Part shown: positions 9,810 to 16,043 of the stretch, piece after piece
Position numbering within the stretch: the stretch's first letter is position 1
How the letters are laid out: each line of letters opens with the position of its first letter
DNA from: JABILX01 sp041648305
GTDB taxonomy: Bacteria > Patescibacteriota > Gracilibacteria > UBA1369 > LOWO2-01-FULL-3
DNA: 64,000 bases
NCBI GenBank assembly: GCA_041648305.1
Contig: JBAZPI010000001.1
Coordinates: 62,001 to 126,000 of the forward strand
Direction: 5' to 3'
The notes under the pieces: generated by a model
The model's input: only the letters and a program-made list of their open reading frames with translations
Databases searched by the model: none
Told to the model about the DNA's origin: nothing
Translations under genes and position numbers: made by a program

Positions 9810-9815
9810 GAGACG

Positions 9816-9821
9816 ATTATA
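9816..9821 (-). promoter_or_regulatory. -10 element of the HD-domain gene
   Basis: TATAAT read on the minus strand, separated by 6 nt from the ATG at 9809. It overlaps the stop codon region of the upstream 113-aa-frame gene. The spacing predicts a transcript that starts at or within 1-2 nt of the start codon. Confidence 0.5.
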
Positions 9822-10137
9822 GCACTCTGTATCCATTTGGAATAAACACTTGCTTTATTAACGCCTCCTTGGCTTCTTCTACAGTATCAAAACTTCCAGT
9901 TACTACACATCCAAAAGCTGGCTGAAAATAAATATAATATTTTCCACCATCTCCTCGATAAATACTTGCTGTCGGTATTCCTAAACGATCAGTCGCTGAA
10001 AAATACTCTACTCTACCATCAGGAGTAGATCGTTCCTGAAATGTCTTGGCTGCCAATTCGGCAGCTTTAGCCAACTGTCCAAACGTTAGAGTTTGTAAAT
10101 CTATTGATTCAGGAGCTCGTTCAGATTGTCCAGCCAT
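9817..10137 (-). CDS. Small hypothetical protein, about 106 aa
   Basis: Unrecognised soluble protein. The sequence shows a helical N-terminal part (FGQLAKAAELAAKTFQER) and a likely beta-rich C-terminal half with aromatic strands (GGKYYIYFQPAFGCVVTGSF). No catalytic motif is evident. The frame is open to a TTG at 10158; the first ATG at 10137 is the better start. It lies between two other short minus-strand genes of unknown function and may share a transcript with the upstream 10174-10344 gene. Confidence 0.6.
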   Translation of the reverse strand: MAGQSERAPESIDLQTLTFGQLAKAAELAAKTFQERSTPDGRVEYFSATDRLGIPTASIYRGDGGKYYIYFQPAFGCVVTGSFDTVEEAKEALIKQVFIPNGYRVL

Positions 10138-10173
10138 AAAATATTGGTTAAGAGTCAAAAATATCGCATGAAA

Positions 10174-10344
10174 TCAATTTTCTGTTGTAGCGGCTTCTCT
10201 AAGTCTATACCCCATAGAAAGTAATACCCTTTTCAGTTCTTCTTCAGATACGGGCGCCATAACCTCTGTTTCATTTTCTGACATCCCTTGTACCGCTACA
10301 ACAATTCCTTCTCTATTAATAGCAGCCGCAATATCAAGGCCCAT
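10174..10344 (-). CDS. Very small hypothetical protein, about 56 aa
   Basis: Short acidic protein with a predicted helical C-terminus (EEELKRVLLSMGYRLREA). The frame begins at a TTG at 10368, but the ATG at 10344 has a GAGGGGG purine run about 10 nt upstream and is more likely. Function unknown. It sits upstream of the 9817-10137 gene on the same strand, 36 nt away, so the two may be cotranscribed. It could also be a non-coding shadow; composition and context only weakly favour coding. Confidence 0.45.
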   Translation of the reverse strand: MGLDIAAAINREGIVVAVQGMSENETEVMAPVSEEELKRVLLSMGYRLREAATTEN

Positions 10345-10439
10345 ATCTAGCACATACCCCCTCGTCAATAACCACCCTTGCTTTAGATCCTTCCATATTT
10401 TTAAAGTTAATTAAATAAGAACCCAACATAGTGATATTG

Positions 10440-10597
10440 CTTTTGCTTGTCAACCGGTTTTTTGCGACAGGATCGCCTTCGGCTTCCTGCGCTCTCAGTA
10501 GGGAAAACCTCTCTGATCTACGAAAAATGCAGACATTTTTCTTGATCAGAGTCCTTCGCTCCGCCCGGCCTAAAGGACGGGTTCCGCTCCGGACCGG
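10440..10597. other. GC-rich structured non-coding stretch
   Basis: No convincing gene lies between 10345 and 10640. Within it several stem-loops can be drawn. The best is 10512-10550: TCTGATC pairs with GATCAGA and AAAAATG with CATTTTT around a CAGA loop, with a small internal loop between the two stems. A weaker hairpin lies near 10470-10490 (AGG..GCC TTC GGC..CCT), and GC-rich complementary blocks follow at 10551-10597. The stretch directly abuts the tRNA-Leu fragment at 10598. It could be a structured RNA, a terminator cluster or part of an integrated element. Confidence 0.4.
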
Positions 10598-10657
10598 TTT
10601 TCTCGCAACTACTCTGGTGCCCAGAGAGAGACTCGAACTCTCACGGGTTTAACCCCA
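10598..10657. repeat. Copy of the 3' end of tRNA-Leu plus its flank (att-like repeat)
   Basis: Sixty bases that match 11348-11406. The 43 bases 10615-10657 are identical to the CCA-bearing 3' part of tRNA-Leu (11364-11406), and the preceding 15 bases (TTTTCTCGCAACTAC) are also shared. Only the two bases between these blocks differ, by one substitution and one indel. Duplicated tRNA 3' ends are the usual scar of site-specific integration. The copy lacks the anticodon arm and 5' half, so it is not a functional tRNA. It overlaps the last codons and the stop of the SLH-protein gene. Confidence 0.8.
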
Positions 10658-11297
10658 TGCACATTGGGCTTTCATCGATGTGGGCTGGCGTTGATGCAGT
10701 ATCAGAAATACTACAAACTCCACCACAGCCGGATTTTTGAATTACCCAATCATTTCCTTCATGGACTATACTGACATCTTCATGTGATAAATCCCAAAAG
10801 CAACCAGCGTCTTCCAACATTTCTATTGCCTCTGCTTCGCTAAGCTCACTCACTCCCATACACATCGGGTTGTCATCGCTGTTTATTTCCTCTGTAAATG
10901 CGTTAATTCTACATTCTCCTCCGCAACCTGAGCTTTTAATTACCCAATTTGAATCCTCAAAGACAACACTTACGTCATCATCTGCCGTATCCCACATACA
11001 ACCAGCGTCTTCCAACATTTCTACGGCAGTTGCTTCATCCATTTTAGTTGCTTGAATAGTCTCGATATAATCTATAAGTCGATCTAACATAACCGCAAGT
11101 TCAGCTCGGCTTACATTTTTTGTAGGACCAAACGTACCATCTGAATAACCAGTAATTATACCTTTTTCTGATAGACTTGCTATCTCATCTGAGTACCATA
11201 AACCAACAGGTACATCGGAAAAATACTTAGTAGCAGCAAAAGCCACGGTTGATCCTAGTATCGCTCCTACTAGAATCAAGGTTAGAGTTTTTTTCAC
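10641..11297 (-). CDS. Secreted SLH-domain protein with two Cys-rich repeats
   Basis: 218 aa. Residues 1-21 form a signal peptide (KKTLTLILVGAILG...AFA). Residues 24-70 form one S-layer homology motif (YFSDVPVGLWYSDEIASL, then GIITGYSDGTFGP), which normally anchors proteins to cell-wall polymer. The rest is two copies of a roughly 62-residue repeat (about 88-148 and 154-215) sharing EMLEDAGC.W, a DVS(V/I) strand, WVI..SGCGG and PMCMG. Each has four cysteines that could form disulfides outside the cell. The final Leu-Asn-Pro and the stop codon are encoded by the tRNA-Leu fragment. I do not know the repeat family. One SLH motif is fewer than the usual three. Confidence 0.85.
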   Translation of the reverse strand: MKKTLTLILVGAILGSTVAFAATKYFSDVPVGLWYSDEIASLSEKGIITGYSDGTFGPTKNVSRAELAVMLDRLIDYIETIQATKMDEATAVEMLEDAGCMWDTADDDVSVVFEDSNWVIKSSGCGGECRINAFTEEINSDDNPMCMGVSELSEAEAIEMLEDAGCFWDLSHEDVSIVHEGNDWVIQKSGCGGVCSISDTASTPAHIDESPMCMGLNP

Positions 11298-11347
11298 ATT
11301 GGTGAGGTTAGTAATTAATTACCTTAAGCAAAATAACACACTCTTGA

Positions 11348-11406
11348 TTTTCTCGCAACTACATGGTGCCCAGAGAGAGACTCGAACTCTCACGGGTTTA
11401 ACCCCA
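11348..11406. repeat. Parental copy of the tRNA-Leu 3' repeat
   Basis: Second copy of the repeat described at 10598-10657. Here it is part of the intact tRNA-Leu gene and its downstream flank. The two copies bracket about 690 bp that contains only the SLH-protein gene and its upstream region. Confidence 0.8.
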
Positions 11407-11450
11407 CTAGCTCCTAAGGCTAGCGTGTCTACCAATTCCACCATCTGGGC
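11364..11450 (-). tRNA. tRNA-Leu (UAG)
   Basis: An 87-nt class II tRNA with the CCA encoded. The acceptor stem is GCCCAGA paired with TCTGGGC. The anticodon stem is CTAGC/GCTAG with loop CTTAGGA, giving anticodon UAG. A long variable arm follows (GGGGTTAAACCC), and the T loop is TTCGAGT. It reads codon CUA and by wobble other CUN codons. Its 3' end has been duplicated at 10615-10657. Confidence 0.95.
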
Positions 11451-11702
11451 ATTAAATAAATCACACCAAAAACTACCAGAACAAGCCCGCCAGAGTCAAA
11501 CCCAAAGTCGCCCTCAAAGTCAGCCCAAAATAAGAAAACAAAAAATACATTTGACAAGACGCAAAGAAAGGAATATCATTGCGGCCTTTCATTCTTATGT
11601 AGATATGATAACAAGTTTGCACTGACTGCAATTTTATTGCTTGACAGTATATCAATTTACAAATATCCTATTATAGCAATCGATCAATAAACTTTAAAAC
11701 CC

Positions 11703-12749
11703 ATGTCTACAAGTACAAAAATAAACCTCAACCAAATCCTAGAAGAAATTTTCCTAGTCCTGACAAGTAAAGAAAAGGAGGTCATCGTGAAGCGATTCAG
11801 CCTCGACAGTAAGCCAAGACAAACATTAGAAAAGATTGGCCAGCATTTTTCTGTCACAAGAGAAAGAATTCGACAGATTGAAAAGATAGCGCTGGGCAAA
11901 CTTCGAAGAACAGTCCGAAACACGAGATTGAACATCATCAACGACTTCTCCAACGAGATTTTGAAAGAGAACGGTGGAGTAATGGTTGAATTGAAGCTGG
12001 TTGCAGAGATTTTGAACAGGATAACTTCCGCCCAGGATCTCGATAAATATATCATCAGATTGGCTTTGAATATCAACGCGGACGTTGAAAAGATTGAGAA
12101 AAACAACCTGCTCCACCCATATTGGAAATTTAAAGAAATCGACGAAAAAGACATAGATAAAATCTTAGCAACAGGTGTAAAACTCCTTAAAAAAGTAAAA
12201 GACGTACAGGACGGACAAAAACTCGCAGCTGCGATTAAACAAGAGTTGAAAGGCAAGGTTGAAACCACTGACATCACGATTATTTCATCTTTGGAAGCGG
12301 ACAAAAGGATTAAGAGAATGCAAGATGGATTCGGTCTTATGGAATGGAGACACATCAATCCTCGATCAATTCGCGACAAAGCCTACATCGTTCTCAAGAG
12401 AGCTGCCAAACCACTTCACTTCGTTGAAATAGCAAACAAGATTACTGAAGCCGGTTTCGACAAAAAAGTTGTCACAACTCAAGCCGTTCACAACGAGCTT
12501 ATCAGATACGATCAATTTGTTTTGGTCGGTCGTGGCTTGTACGCGCTCAAGGAATGGGGATACTGCGACGGCACAGTATCAGATGTGATTGAAGGCTTGC
12601 TTCGAAAGAAAAGCCCAATGACAAAACAGGAGATTATCGAGGGCGTTCTAAAGCAAAGGCAAGTCAAAAAAGGAACAATCTCACTCAACCTGCAAAAGAA
12701 TCCGCAATTCGTCCGCGTAGGTCGCGCAGTTTATAAATTGAGCAAGTAA
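11703..12749 (+). CDS. Sigma-70 region 4 / HARE-type winged-helix fusion protein (paralog 1)
   Basis: 348 aa. Residues about 15-70 form a sigma-70 region 4 helix-turn-helix (LTSKEKEVIVKRFSL, then FSVTRERIRQIEKIALGKLR), the part that binds -35 elements. The remainder has a predicted helical middle and, at about 225-345, winged-helix modules resembling the HARE-HTH/RpoE-delta type (KPLHFVEIANKITEAGF, then QAVHNELIRYDQFVLVGRGL). There is no region 2, so it cannot open promoters like a normal sigma factor. A close paralog lies at 22158-23237. It is probably a transcription regulator working with RNA polymerase; role unknown. An AT-rich TATTAT-like -10 lies about 25-30 nt upstream. Confidence 0.85.
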   Translation: MSTSTKINLNQILEEIFLVLTSKEKEVIVKRFSLDSKPRQTLEKIGQHFSVTRERIRQIEKIALGKLRRTVRNTRLNIINDFSNEILKENGGVMVELKLVAEILNRITSAQDLDKYIIRLALNINADVEKIEKNNLLHPYWKFKEIDEKDIDKILATGVKLLKKVKDVQDGQKLAAAIKQELKGKVETTDITIISSLEADKRIKRMQDGFGLMEWRHINPRSIRDKAYIVLKRAAKPLHFVEIANKITEAGFDKKVVTTQAVHNELIRYDQFVLVGRGLYALKEWGYCDGTVSDVIEGLLRKKSPMTKQEIIEGVLKQRQVKKGTISLNLQKNPQFVRVGRAVYKLSK

Positions 12750-12768
12750 TTAGGCTAACCCTCGTCCC

Positions 12769-13089
12769 ATGTCCGACTGCATCTTTTGCAAAATAGCAAA
12801 CAAAGAGATTCCGTCTACAATCGAATACGAAGACGACCTTTGTATGATTTTTCCGGATATCCACCCAGCCGCAAAGACTCATCTTCTCATAATCCCCAAA
12901 AAGCACATCCCCACCATAGCCGATCTCACACCTGAAGACGAGAAGCTCGTCGGCCATATGGTAGGCAAAGCCCGCGACATCGCGAAACAAAAGGGGATAG
13001 ACGGCTATCAACTTCTATATAGAGTCGGCAAAGACGGCGGACAGGAGGTTTTCCATATCCACCTGCATCTCATGGCGAACCAGGACTAG
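12769..13089 (+). CDS. HIT (histidine triad) family nucleotide hydrolase
   Basis: 106-aa histidine-triad protein of the Hint branch. It starts with CIFCKIANKEIPS, typical of bacterial HinT-like proteins, and carries the active-site triad near the C-terminus (EVFHIHLHLMAN). These enzymes hydrolyse adenosine phosphoramidates and aminoacyl-adenylates. Length is normal. It lies 19 nt after the sigma-region-4 fusion on the same strand and is likely in the same transcript. The in vivo substrate is not known. Confidence 0.93.
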   Translation: MSDCIFCKIANKEIPSTIEYEDDLCMIFPDIHPAAKTHLLIIPKKHIPTIADLTPEDEKLVGHMVGKARDIAKQKGIDGYQLLYRVGKDGGQEVFHIHLHLMANQD

Positions 13090-13170
13090 CCCCGTGGTCG
13101 TGGTGGAGAGTTGCAATACAAATTACGATTGTTTGCATTGTTTTGACGGGATAACGAGTGTCTAGGGAAC

Positions 13171-14025
13171 CTAGTGTAAGGCCCGTCCCCTCACCTCGTG
13201 ATATTTGAGATCAATGCTGTGTGCAATGGCATGATGCTCTTCGCAAAACGGTGCCAGGAATCTGGGGTCGTGATTATGGCTTAAACCAAATTTTTGTGTG
13301 TGGTGGATTACTTTTGCTGGTTTATTGCATGTGGGGATTGAACATTTTTCGCCGTGTTCTTCCTTAAGAACTTTTTTGATCCGAACCTGAATATAATGCG
13401 AGGTGGTTGGCTGAATGGTTTCTGCAATTTTCTCTTTTTCCTCCGCGATCTCCACTCGTCGCTGCTCAAGCATTTTTCGCAAAAGTTCGTTCATATCAAA
13501 TCCTTTCGAGTGCAGTTCATTAAGTTCCCTTTTTACATCATCAGAAAGTTCAAAGTTTAGGGTCTGTACGTACAGACTTTTGTCCTCAAAAAGTGGTTTC
13601 CCTAAGCCATTTCCATTTTCGGCCGCCGCACTTTCAGCCACCGCTTTTTCGTCTCGCACCAGAGTGTTAAGCGCTCTTATTGGCAAAACTTTGATTTTTG
13701 CTGCCAATTCCTCCTCGTTTTCCGGCGTTGCAATCGAAGCGATACGAGTTAGTTTATTTATGCTTGCCTCGCCGTTTTCCAACATCTTTTTCAAAACCGG
13801 CTGTTTTTCGAATCTTTTTTCCAAATTCAAAGCCAAACGAACCTGTTCTGCTGAAAGCCCGCATAGTTTTGCGGCGAACTCGAAAATTGACGAGAACCCT
13901 TTCTTCTCGTAGAGGCGTCTGCGATTTACTTCAGGCAAAAGTCCGATAAATTTCTGTCGCCAAAGCCTGGCACGCGCTCCATATTCTCTGCACAATTCAT
14001 ATAATTTTTCATCAGTAAGTTTCAT
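13171..14025 (-). CDS. HNH endonuclease domain protein
   Basis: 284 aa. The N-terminal 200 residues are helical and charged and resemble the DUF222-like part of many bacterial HNH proteins. The C-terminal 70 residues carry a Cys pair (CSIPTCN) and the HNH nuclease motif (VIHHTQKFGLSHNHD, then LAPFCEEHHAIAH). It probably cleaves or nicks DNA; target unknown. Such genes are frequent and often mobile in CPR genomes. It points away from the DGR that starts 340 nt further on, and there is no visible sign that the two act together. Confidence 0.85.
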   Translation of the reverse strand: MKLTDEKLYELCREYGARARLWRQKFIGLLPEVNRRRLYEKKGFSSIFEFAAKLCGLSAEQVRLALNLEKRFEKQPVLKKMLENGEASINKLTRIASIATPENEEELAAKIKVLPIRALNTLVRDEKAVAESAAAENGNGLGKPLFEDKSLYVQTLNFELSDDVKRELNELHSKGFDMNELLRKMLEQRRVEIAEEKEKIAETIQPTTSHYIQVRIKKVLKEEHGEKCSIPTCNKPAKVIHHTQKFGLSHNHDPRFLAPFCEEHHAIAHSIDLKYHEVRGRALH

Positions 14026-14310
14026 GGTTTTTTGTGTTAAAGTTTTTGCGCTACAAGGGTGAGTATTTGCTCACCTACATACTACTTTTTTGGCTTTGGA
14101 AATCAATGAAAAATCAGCTTTTTGACTTGAAAAAACCTGTCAATAGTTACAGAATCGCCATGCATTTAAGGGCTTAGGGAAGCCAAAATCGCAAGTACCA
14201 TCCGCGCGAAACGAACGCAAAGTAAAATGTGTTGTGTTGAAATATGCTTTGCCGTTATTTACACTGTCGTTTTTCTAGCTCTAGACGATCGGGTACCCTC
14301 AAAGATTGAT

Positions 14311-14338
14311 TTGACAAAAGCGCGGCAAGTAGTACAAT
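14311..14338 (+). promoter_or_regulatory. Promoter of the DGR target gene
   Basis: A consensus -35 (TTGACA, 14311-14316) and -10 (TACAAT, 14333-14338) are separated by 16 bp. Transcription would start about 20-25 nt before the ATG at 14368. This is the best two-box promoter in the window. It lies at the end of the 342-nt stretch 14026-14367, which otherwise holds no gene I can recognise. Confidence 0.65.
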
Positions 14339-14367
14339 GAACCCCAGTTTAAATTAACCCAATTAAC

Positions 14368-15327
14368 ATGTTAGAAACATATACAGGAAAAGAGAGAAGG
14401 AGTACCGAAAGAGACGGAACGAATTTTACGGAAGAACAAATGGAAGGCGCTGGGATAAGGCTAATAAAAGAAAGAAAAACGATAGACGGATCCGGCTTTA
14501 CGGAAGGCGATTTAATGAGAGATGCGATAAAAACAAGACTTGGGGTTGTATCTGCCACAACGCCGGCACCCAGCGCGGCTCCAGGCAATCCGCCAGCAGA
14601 GACGGCCAAGGAGCTAGCAGAATCTCAAGAAACCCCCGAATTTTCCTTGGAACAATTTGTAGAAGCCGCATACGACAAAGCGGTAGGAGCTCTCACAGAT
14701 GGCAGACTATGCACTCCAAAAGAAATCCCCCCGTCAAAAGAGGAAGTTCTGGCAAAATTAAGAACACTTTCTCCTGAAAAACTGGAAGTTGTAAGAGAAA
14801 TGAAAGTTCCAATGCTGGTAGTTGAACCTAAGGGACTTTCGTACAAAAGATTCATGAAAAATCTTGATACAGGCACAAAAACAAGAAACGAAACATTTAT
14901 TACAGACAGCAGAAAGAAGCAATTTGCTCTTCAGGATAAGGCTCTGGGCATCAAGGGAGATGGCGCAGTAGCAGGTTGGACGATTGGAATTGCGGAAGGA
15001 GCCGAGGAATTGGATAGTGAATACGGATATTTGAGAGATTTAACAGCTAAGTGGAAAAAAGGCGCGCAAGCAACAAGAGGAGCGGTACTGGTGGATCACA
15101 CAAAATTCGCCTTAATGCAGAAACAAGCAATTATGTCAGGAAAAAGGCTGGACCAGATAAATTGGTCAGTTCTTAGCAGAAGAGACAACAACAATGAAAC
15201 AGTTTGTGAAGACGGCCTCGTTTCGGGCGGCGCCTTCCTTGAGTACTACGACTACGTCCACTTCGTCGAGGCCTACCCGTATGACCTCTACCTCTACGCC
15301 CGCTTCCGCGCCGTGGTGATAGCTTAA
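14368..15327 (+). CDS. DGR target (variable) protein
   Basis: 319 aa. No signal peptide or membrane segment is visible, so it is probably cytoplasmic. The N-terminal third is charged and followed by a Pro/Ala linker (residues about 72-92). The middle (about 110-270) is a domain I do not recognise. The last 36 residues (283-318) are the variable region, ending in ARFRAVV, the strand typical of DGR C-type-lectin-fold targets. Thirteen of its codons differ from the template repeat, all at template adenines. The product should bind a ligand through this surface; the ligand is unknown. No Shine-Dalgarno is seen, but a strong promoter lies 30 nt upstream. Confidence 0.93.
   Translation: MLETYTGKERRSTERDGTNFTEEQMEGAGIRLIKERKTIDGSGFTEGDLMRDAIKTRLGVVSATTPAPSAAPGNPPAETAKELAESQETPEFSLEQFVEAAYDKAVGALTDGRLCTPKEIPPSKEEVLAKLRTLSPEKLEVVREMKVPMLVVEPKGLSYKRFMKNLDTGTKTRNETFITDSRKKQFALQDKALGIKGDGAVAGWTIGIAEGAEELDSEYGYLRDLTAKWKKGAQATRGAVLVDHTKFALMQKQAIMSGKRLDQINWSVLSRRDNNNETVCEDGLVSGGAFLEYYDYVHFVEAYPYDLYLYARFRAVVIA
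15214..15319 (+). repeat. DGR variable repeat (VR)
   Basis: 106 bp at the 3' end of the target gene, aligned without gaps to the template repeat at 15586-15691. I count 19 mismatches, every one at a position that is A in the template: 8 in the first half and 11 in the second. None of the 74 non-A positions differs. The 3' part (CGCTTCCGCGCCGTGGTGA) is identical and would serve as the homing-initiation segment. Similarity may continue 7 bp to 15326 with two more A mismatches. The segment is much richer in GC than its surroundings. Confidence 0.96.
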
Positions 15328-15585
15328 AATTGAATTTTGGATTTTGATTTCAAATCTTTTGAAATTTAATTTTGAATTTTTCGGTAAAGTGCTAAAATTT
15401 AACACGGCCGTGAATAGAAACCTGCCCTCGCCCAAAGGCGACGAGGCAAGGCTACCGCCAAAAAAAAAGCACATAAGCTATCACGTTTGAGCCGAATCAG
15501 CTCCAGAACATTGGGGTGAAACAATAAAATTATTCTTTCTGCGGATTGAATAATCAACGGATGGGTTCGGTCAAAATAAAGTTCA
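15328..15585. other. DGR spacer between target gene and template repeat
   Basis: 258 bp without a gene. It begins with a very AT-rich block holding a perfect 8-bp stem (ATTTCAAA, TCT loop, TTTGAAAT; 15347-15365). A GC-rich imperfect hairpin follows around 15424-15447 (CCTCG pairs with CGAGG, with internal bulges). Other DGRs have a hairpin just after VR that helps homing; the AT stem is in the right place but is not GC-rich. The promoter for the template RNA must lie here or upstream. I see no two-box promoter I would defend. Confidence 0.45.
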
Positions 15586-15691
15586 GGCCTCGTTTCGGGC
15601 GGCAACTACAATGAGTACAACGACAACGTCAACTTCAACGAGAACAACCCGAATGACAACTACAACAACGCCCGCTTCCGCGCCGTGGTGA
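15586..15691 (+). repeat. DGR template repeat (TR)
   Basis: 106 bp, the unmodified template. Read in the frame of VR it contains 12 Asn codons (10 AAC, 2 AAT) and 3 TAC codons among its variable positions. AAC-rich templates are the DGR signature because adenine mutagenesis of AAC samples many residues without stop codons. All 12 Asn codons are changed in VR, and one of the three Tyr. It lies in the same orientation as VR and RT. The 3' end almost touches the avd stop codon on the opposite strand (15696-15698). Confidence 0.96.
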
Positions 15692-15695
15692 AAGA

Positions 15696-16043
15696 TTATG
15701 TGCTTTTCACTGACTTCAGCCATCCGCCAAGCATTCTGCCTATTTCTTTCAAGTTTTCCTGCGCTTCGAAAATAATTGTTTCATTTGCAAGCTTTAACTC
15801 CAGAAATAGCCTGAATTTCAGCATGATAATTTCAAGCAAAGCGCTCGCTTTCATCAAGTAAGGAGCCTTCATTGGCTTTGCGGCATTTTTAGCGAAAATC
15901 AAGCTTTCAAGAAATTGCAGAACATTCTTTTCAAGTTCAGTCCCAAGCGAATACTTCATGCGCTTGTTTAACGCGTTATTCAGAGTTAGAGTCGTTTTGT
16001 ACATTTCATAAGACTTGTTTATGACGGGGAAAATTGCATCCAT
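15696..16043 (-). CDS. avd: DGR accessory variability determinant (Avd-like four-helix protein)
   Basis: 115 aa, all-helical and rich in Lys/Leu. The C-terminal stretch EIGRMLGGWLKSV matches the conserved end of Avd (GRILGSWI in the Bordetella phage protein). Avd forms a basic four-helix-bundle pentamer that binds the reverse transcriptase and template RNA. The frame is open to 16088, but I choose the ATG at 16043: TAAACT lies 7 nt upstream, and the extra residues do not fit the family. Unusually, the gene is on the strand opposite to TR and RT and lies between them. Its 5' end overlaps the RT start by about 23 bp. Confidence 0.85.
   Translation of the reverse strand: MDAIFPVINKSYEMYKTTLTLNNALNKRMKYSLGTELEKNVLQFLESLIFAKNAAKPMKAPYLMKASALLEIIMLKFRLFLELKLANETIIFEAQENLKEIGRMLGGWLKSVKST

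Noticed and set aside
10431..10652. Open frame of 73 codons on the plus strand
   Set aside because: It runs through the hairpin-rich block and into the tRNA-Leu fragment (ending VPRERLELSRV, a usual artefact of reading across tRNA genes). Composition is not protein-like.
11299..11625. Open frame of 108 codons across tRNA-Leu
   Set aside because: It covers the tRNA gene antisense to its direction and has no family match or start signal.
14026..14367. Possible gene or structured RNA between the HNH gene and the DGR target
   Set aside because: No frame of useful length and no strong secondary structure seen; only the two-box promoter at 14311-14338 is supported.
15166..15605. Minus-strand open frames over VR and over TR
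   Set aside because: They exist only because the GC-rich repeats lack stops on the other strand; the coding frame of VR and the A-only mutation pattern fix the true direction.
15214..15691. VR and TR as a two-unit CRISPR or ordinary duplication
   Set aside because: Differences restricted to template adenines and the adjacent RT and Avd genes show a DGR. No spacer-repeat periodicity or cas gene is seen anywhere in the window.
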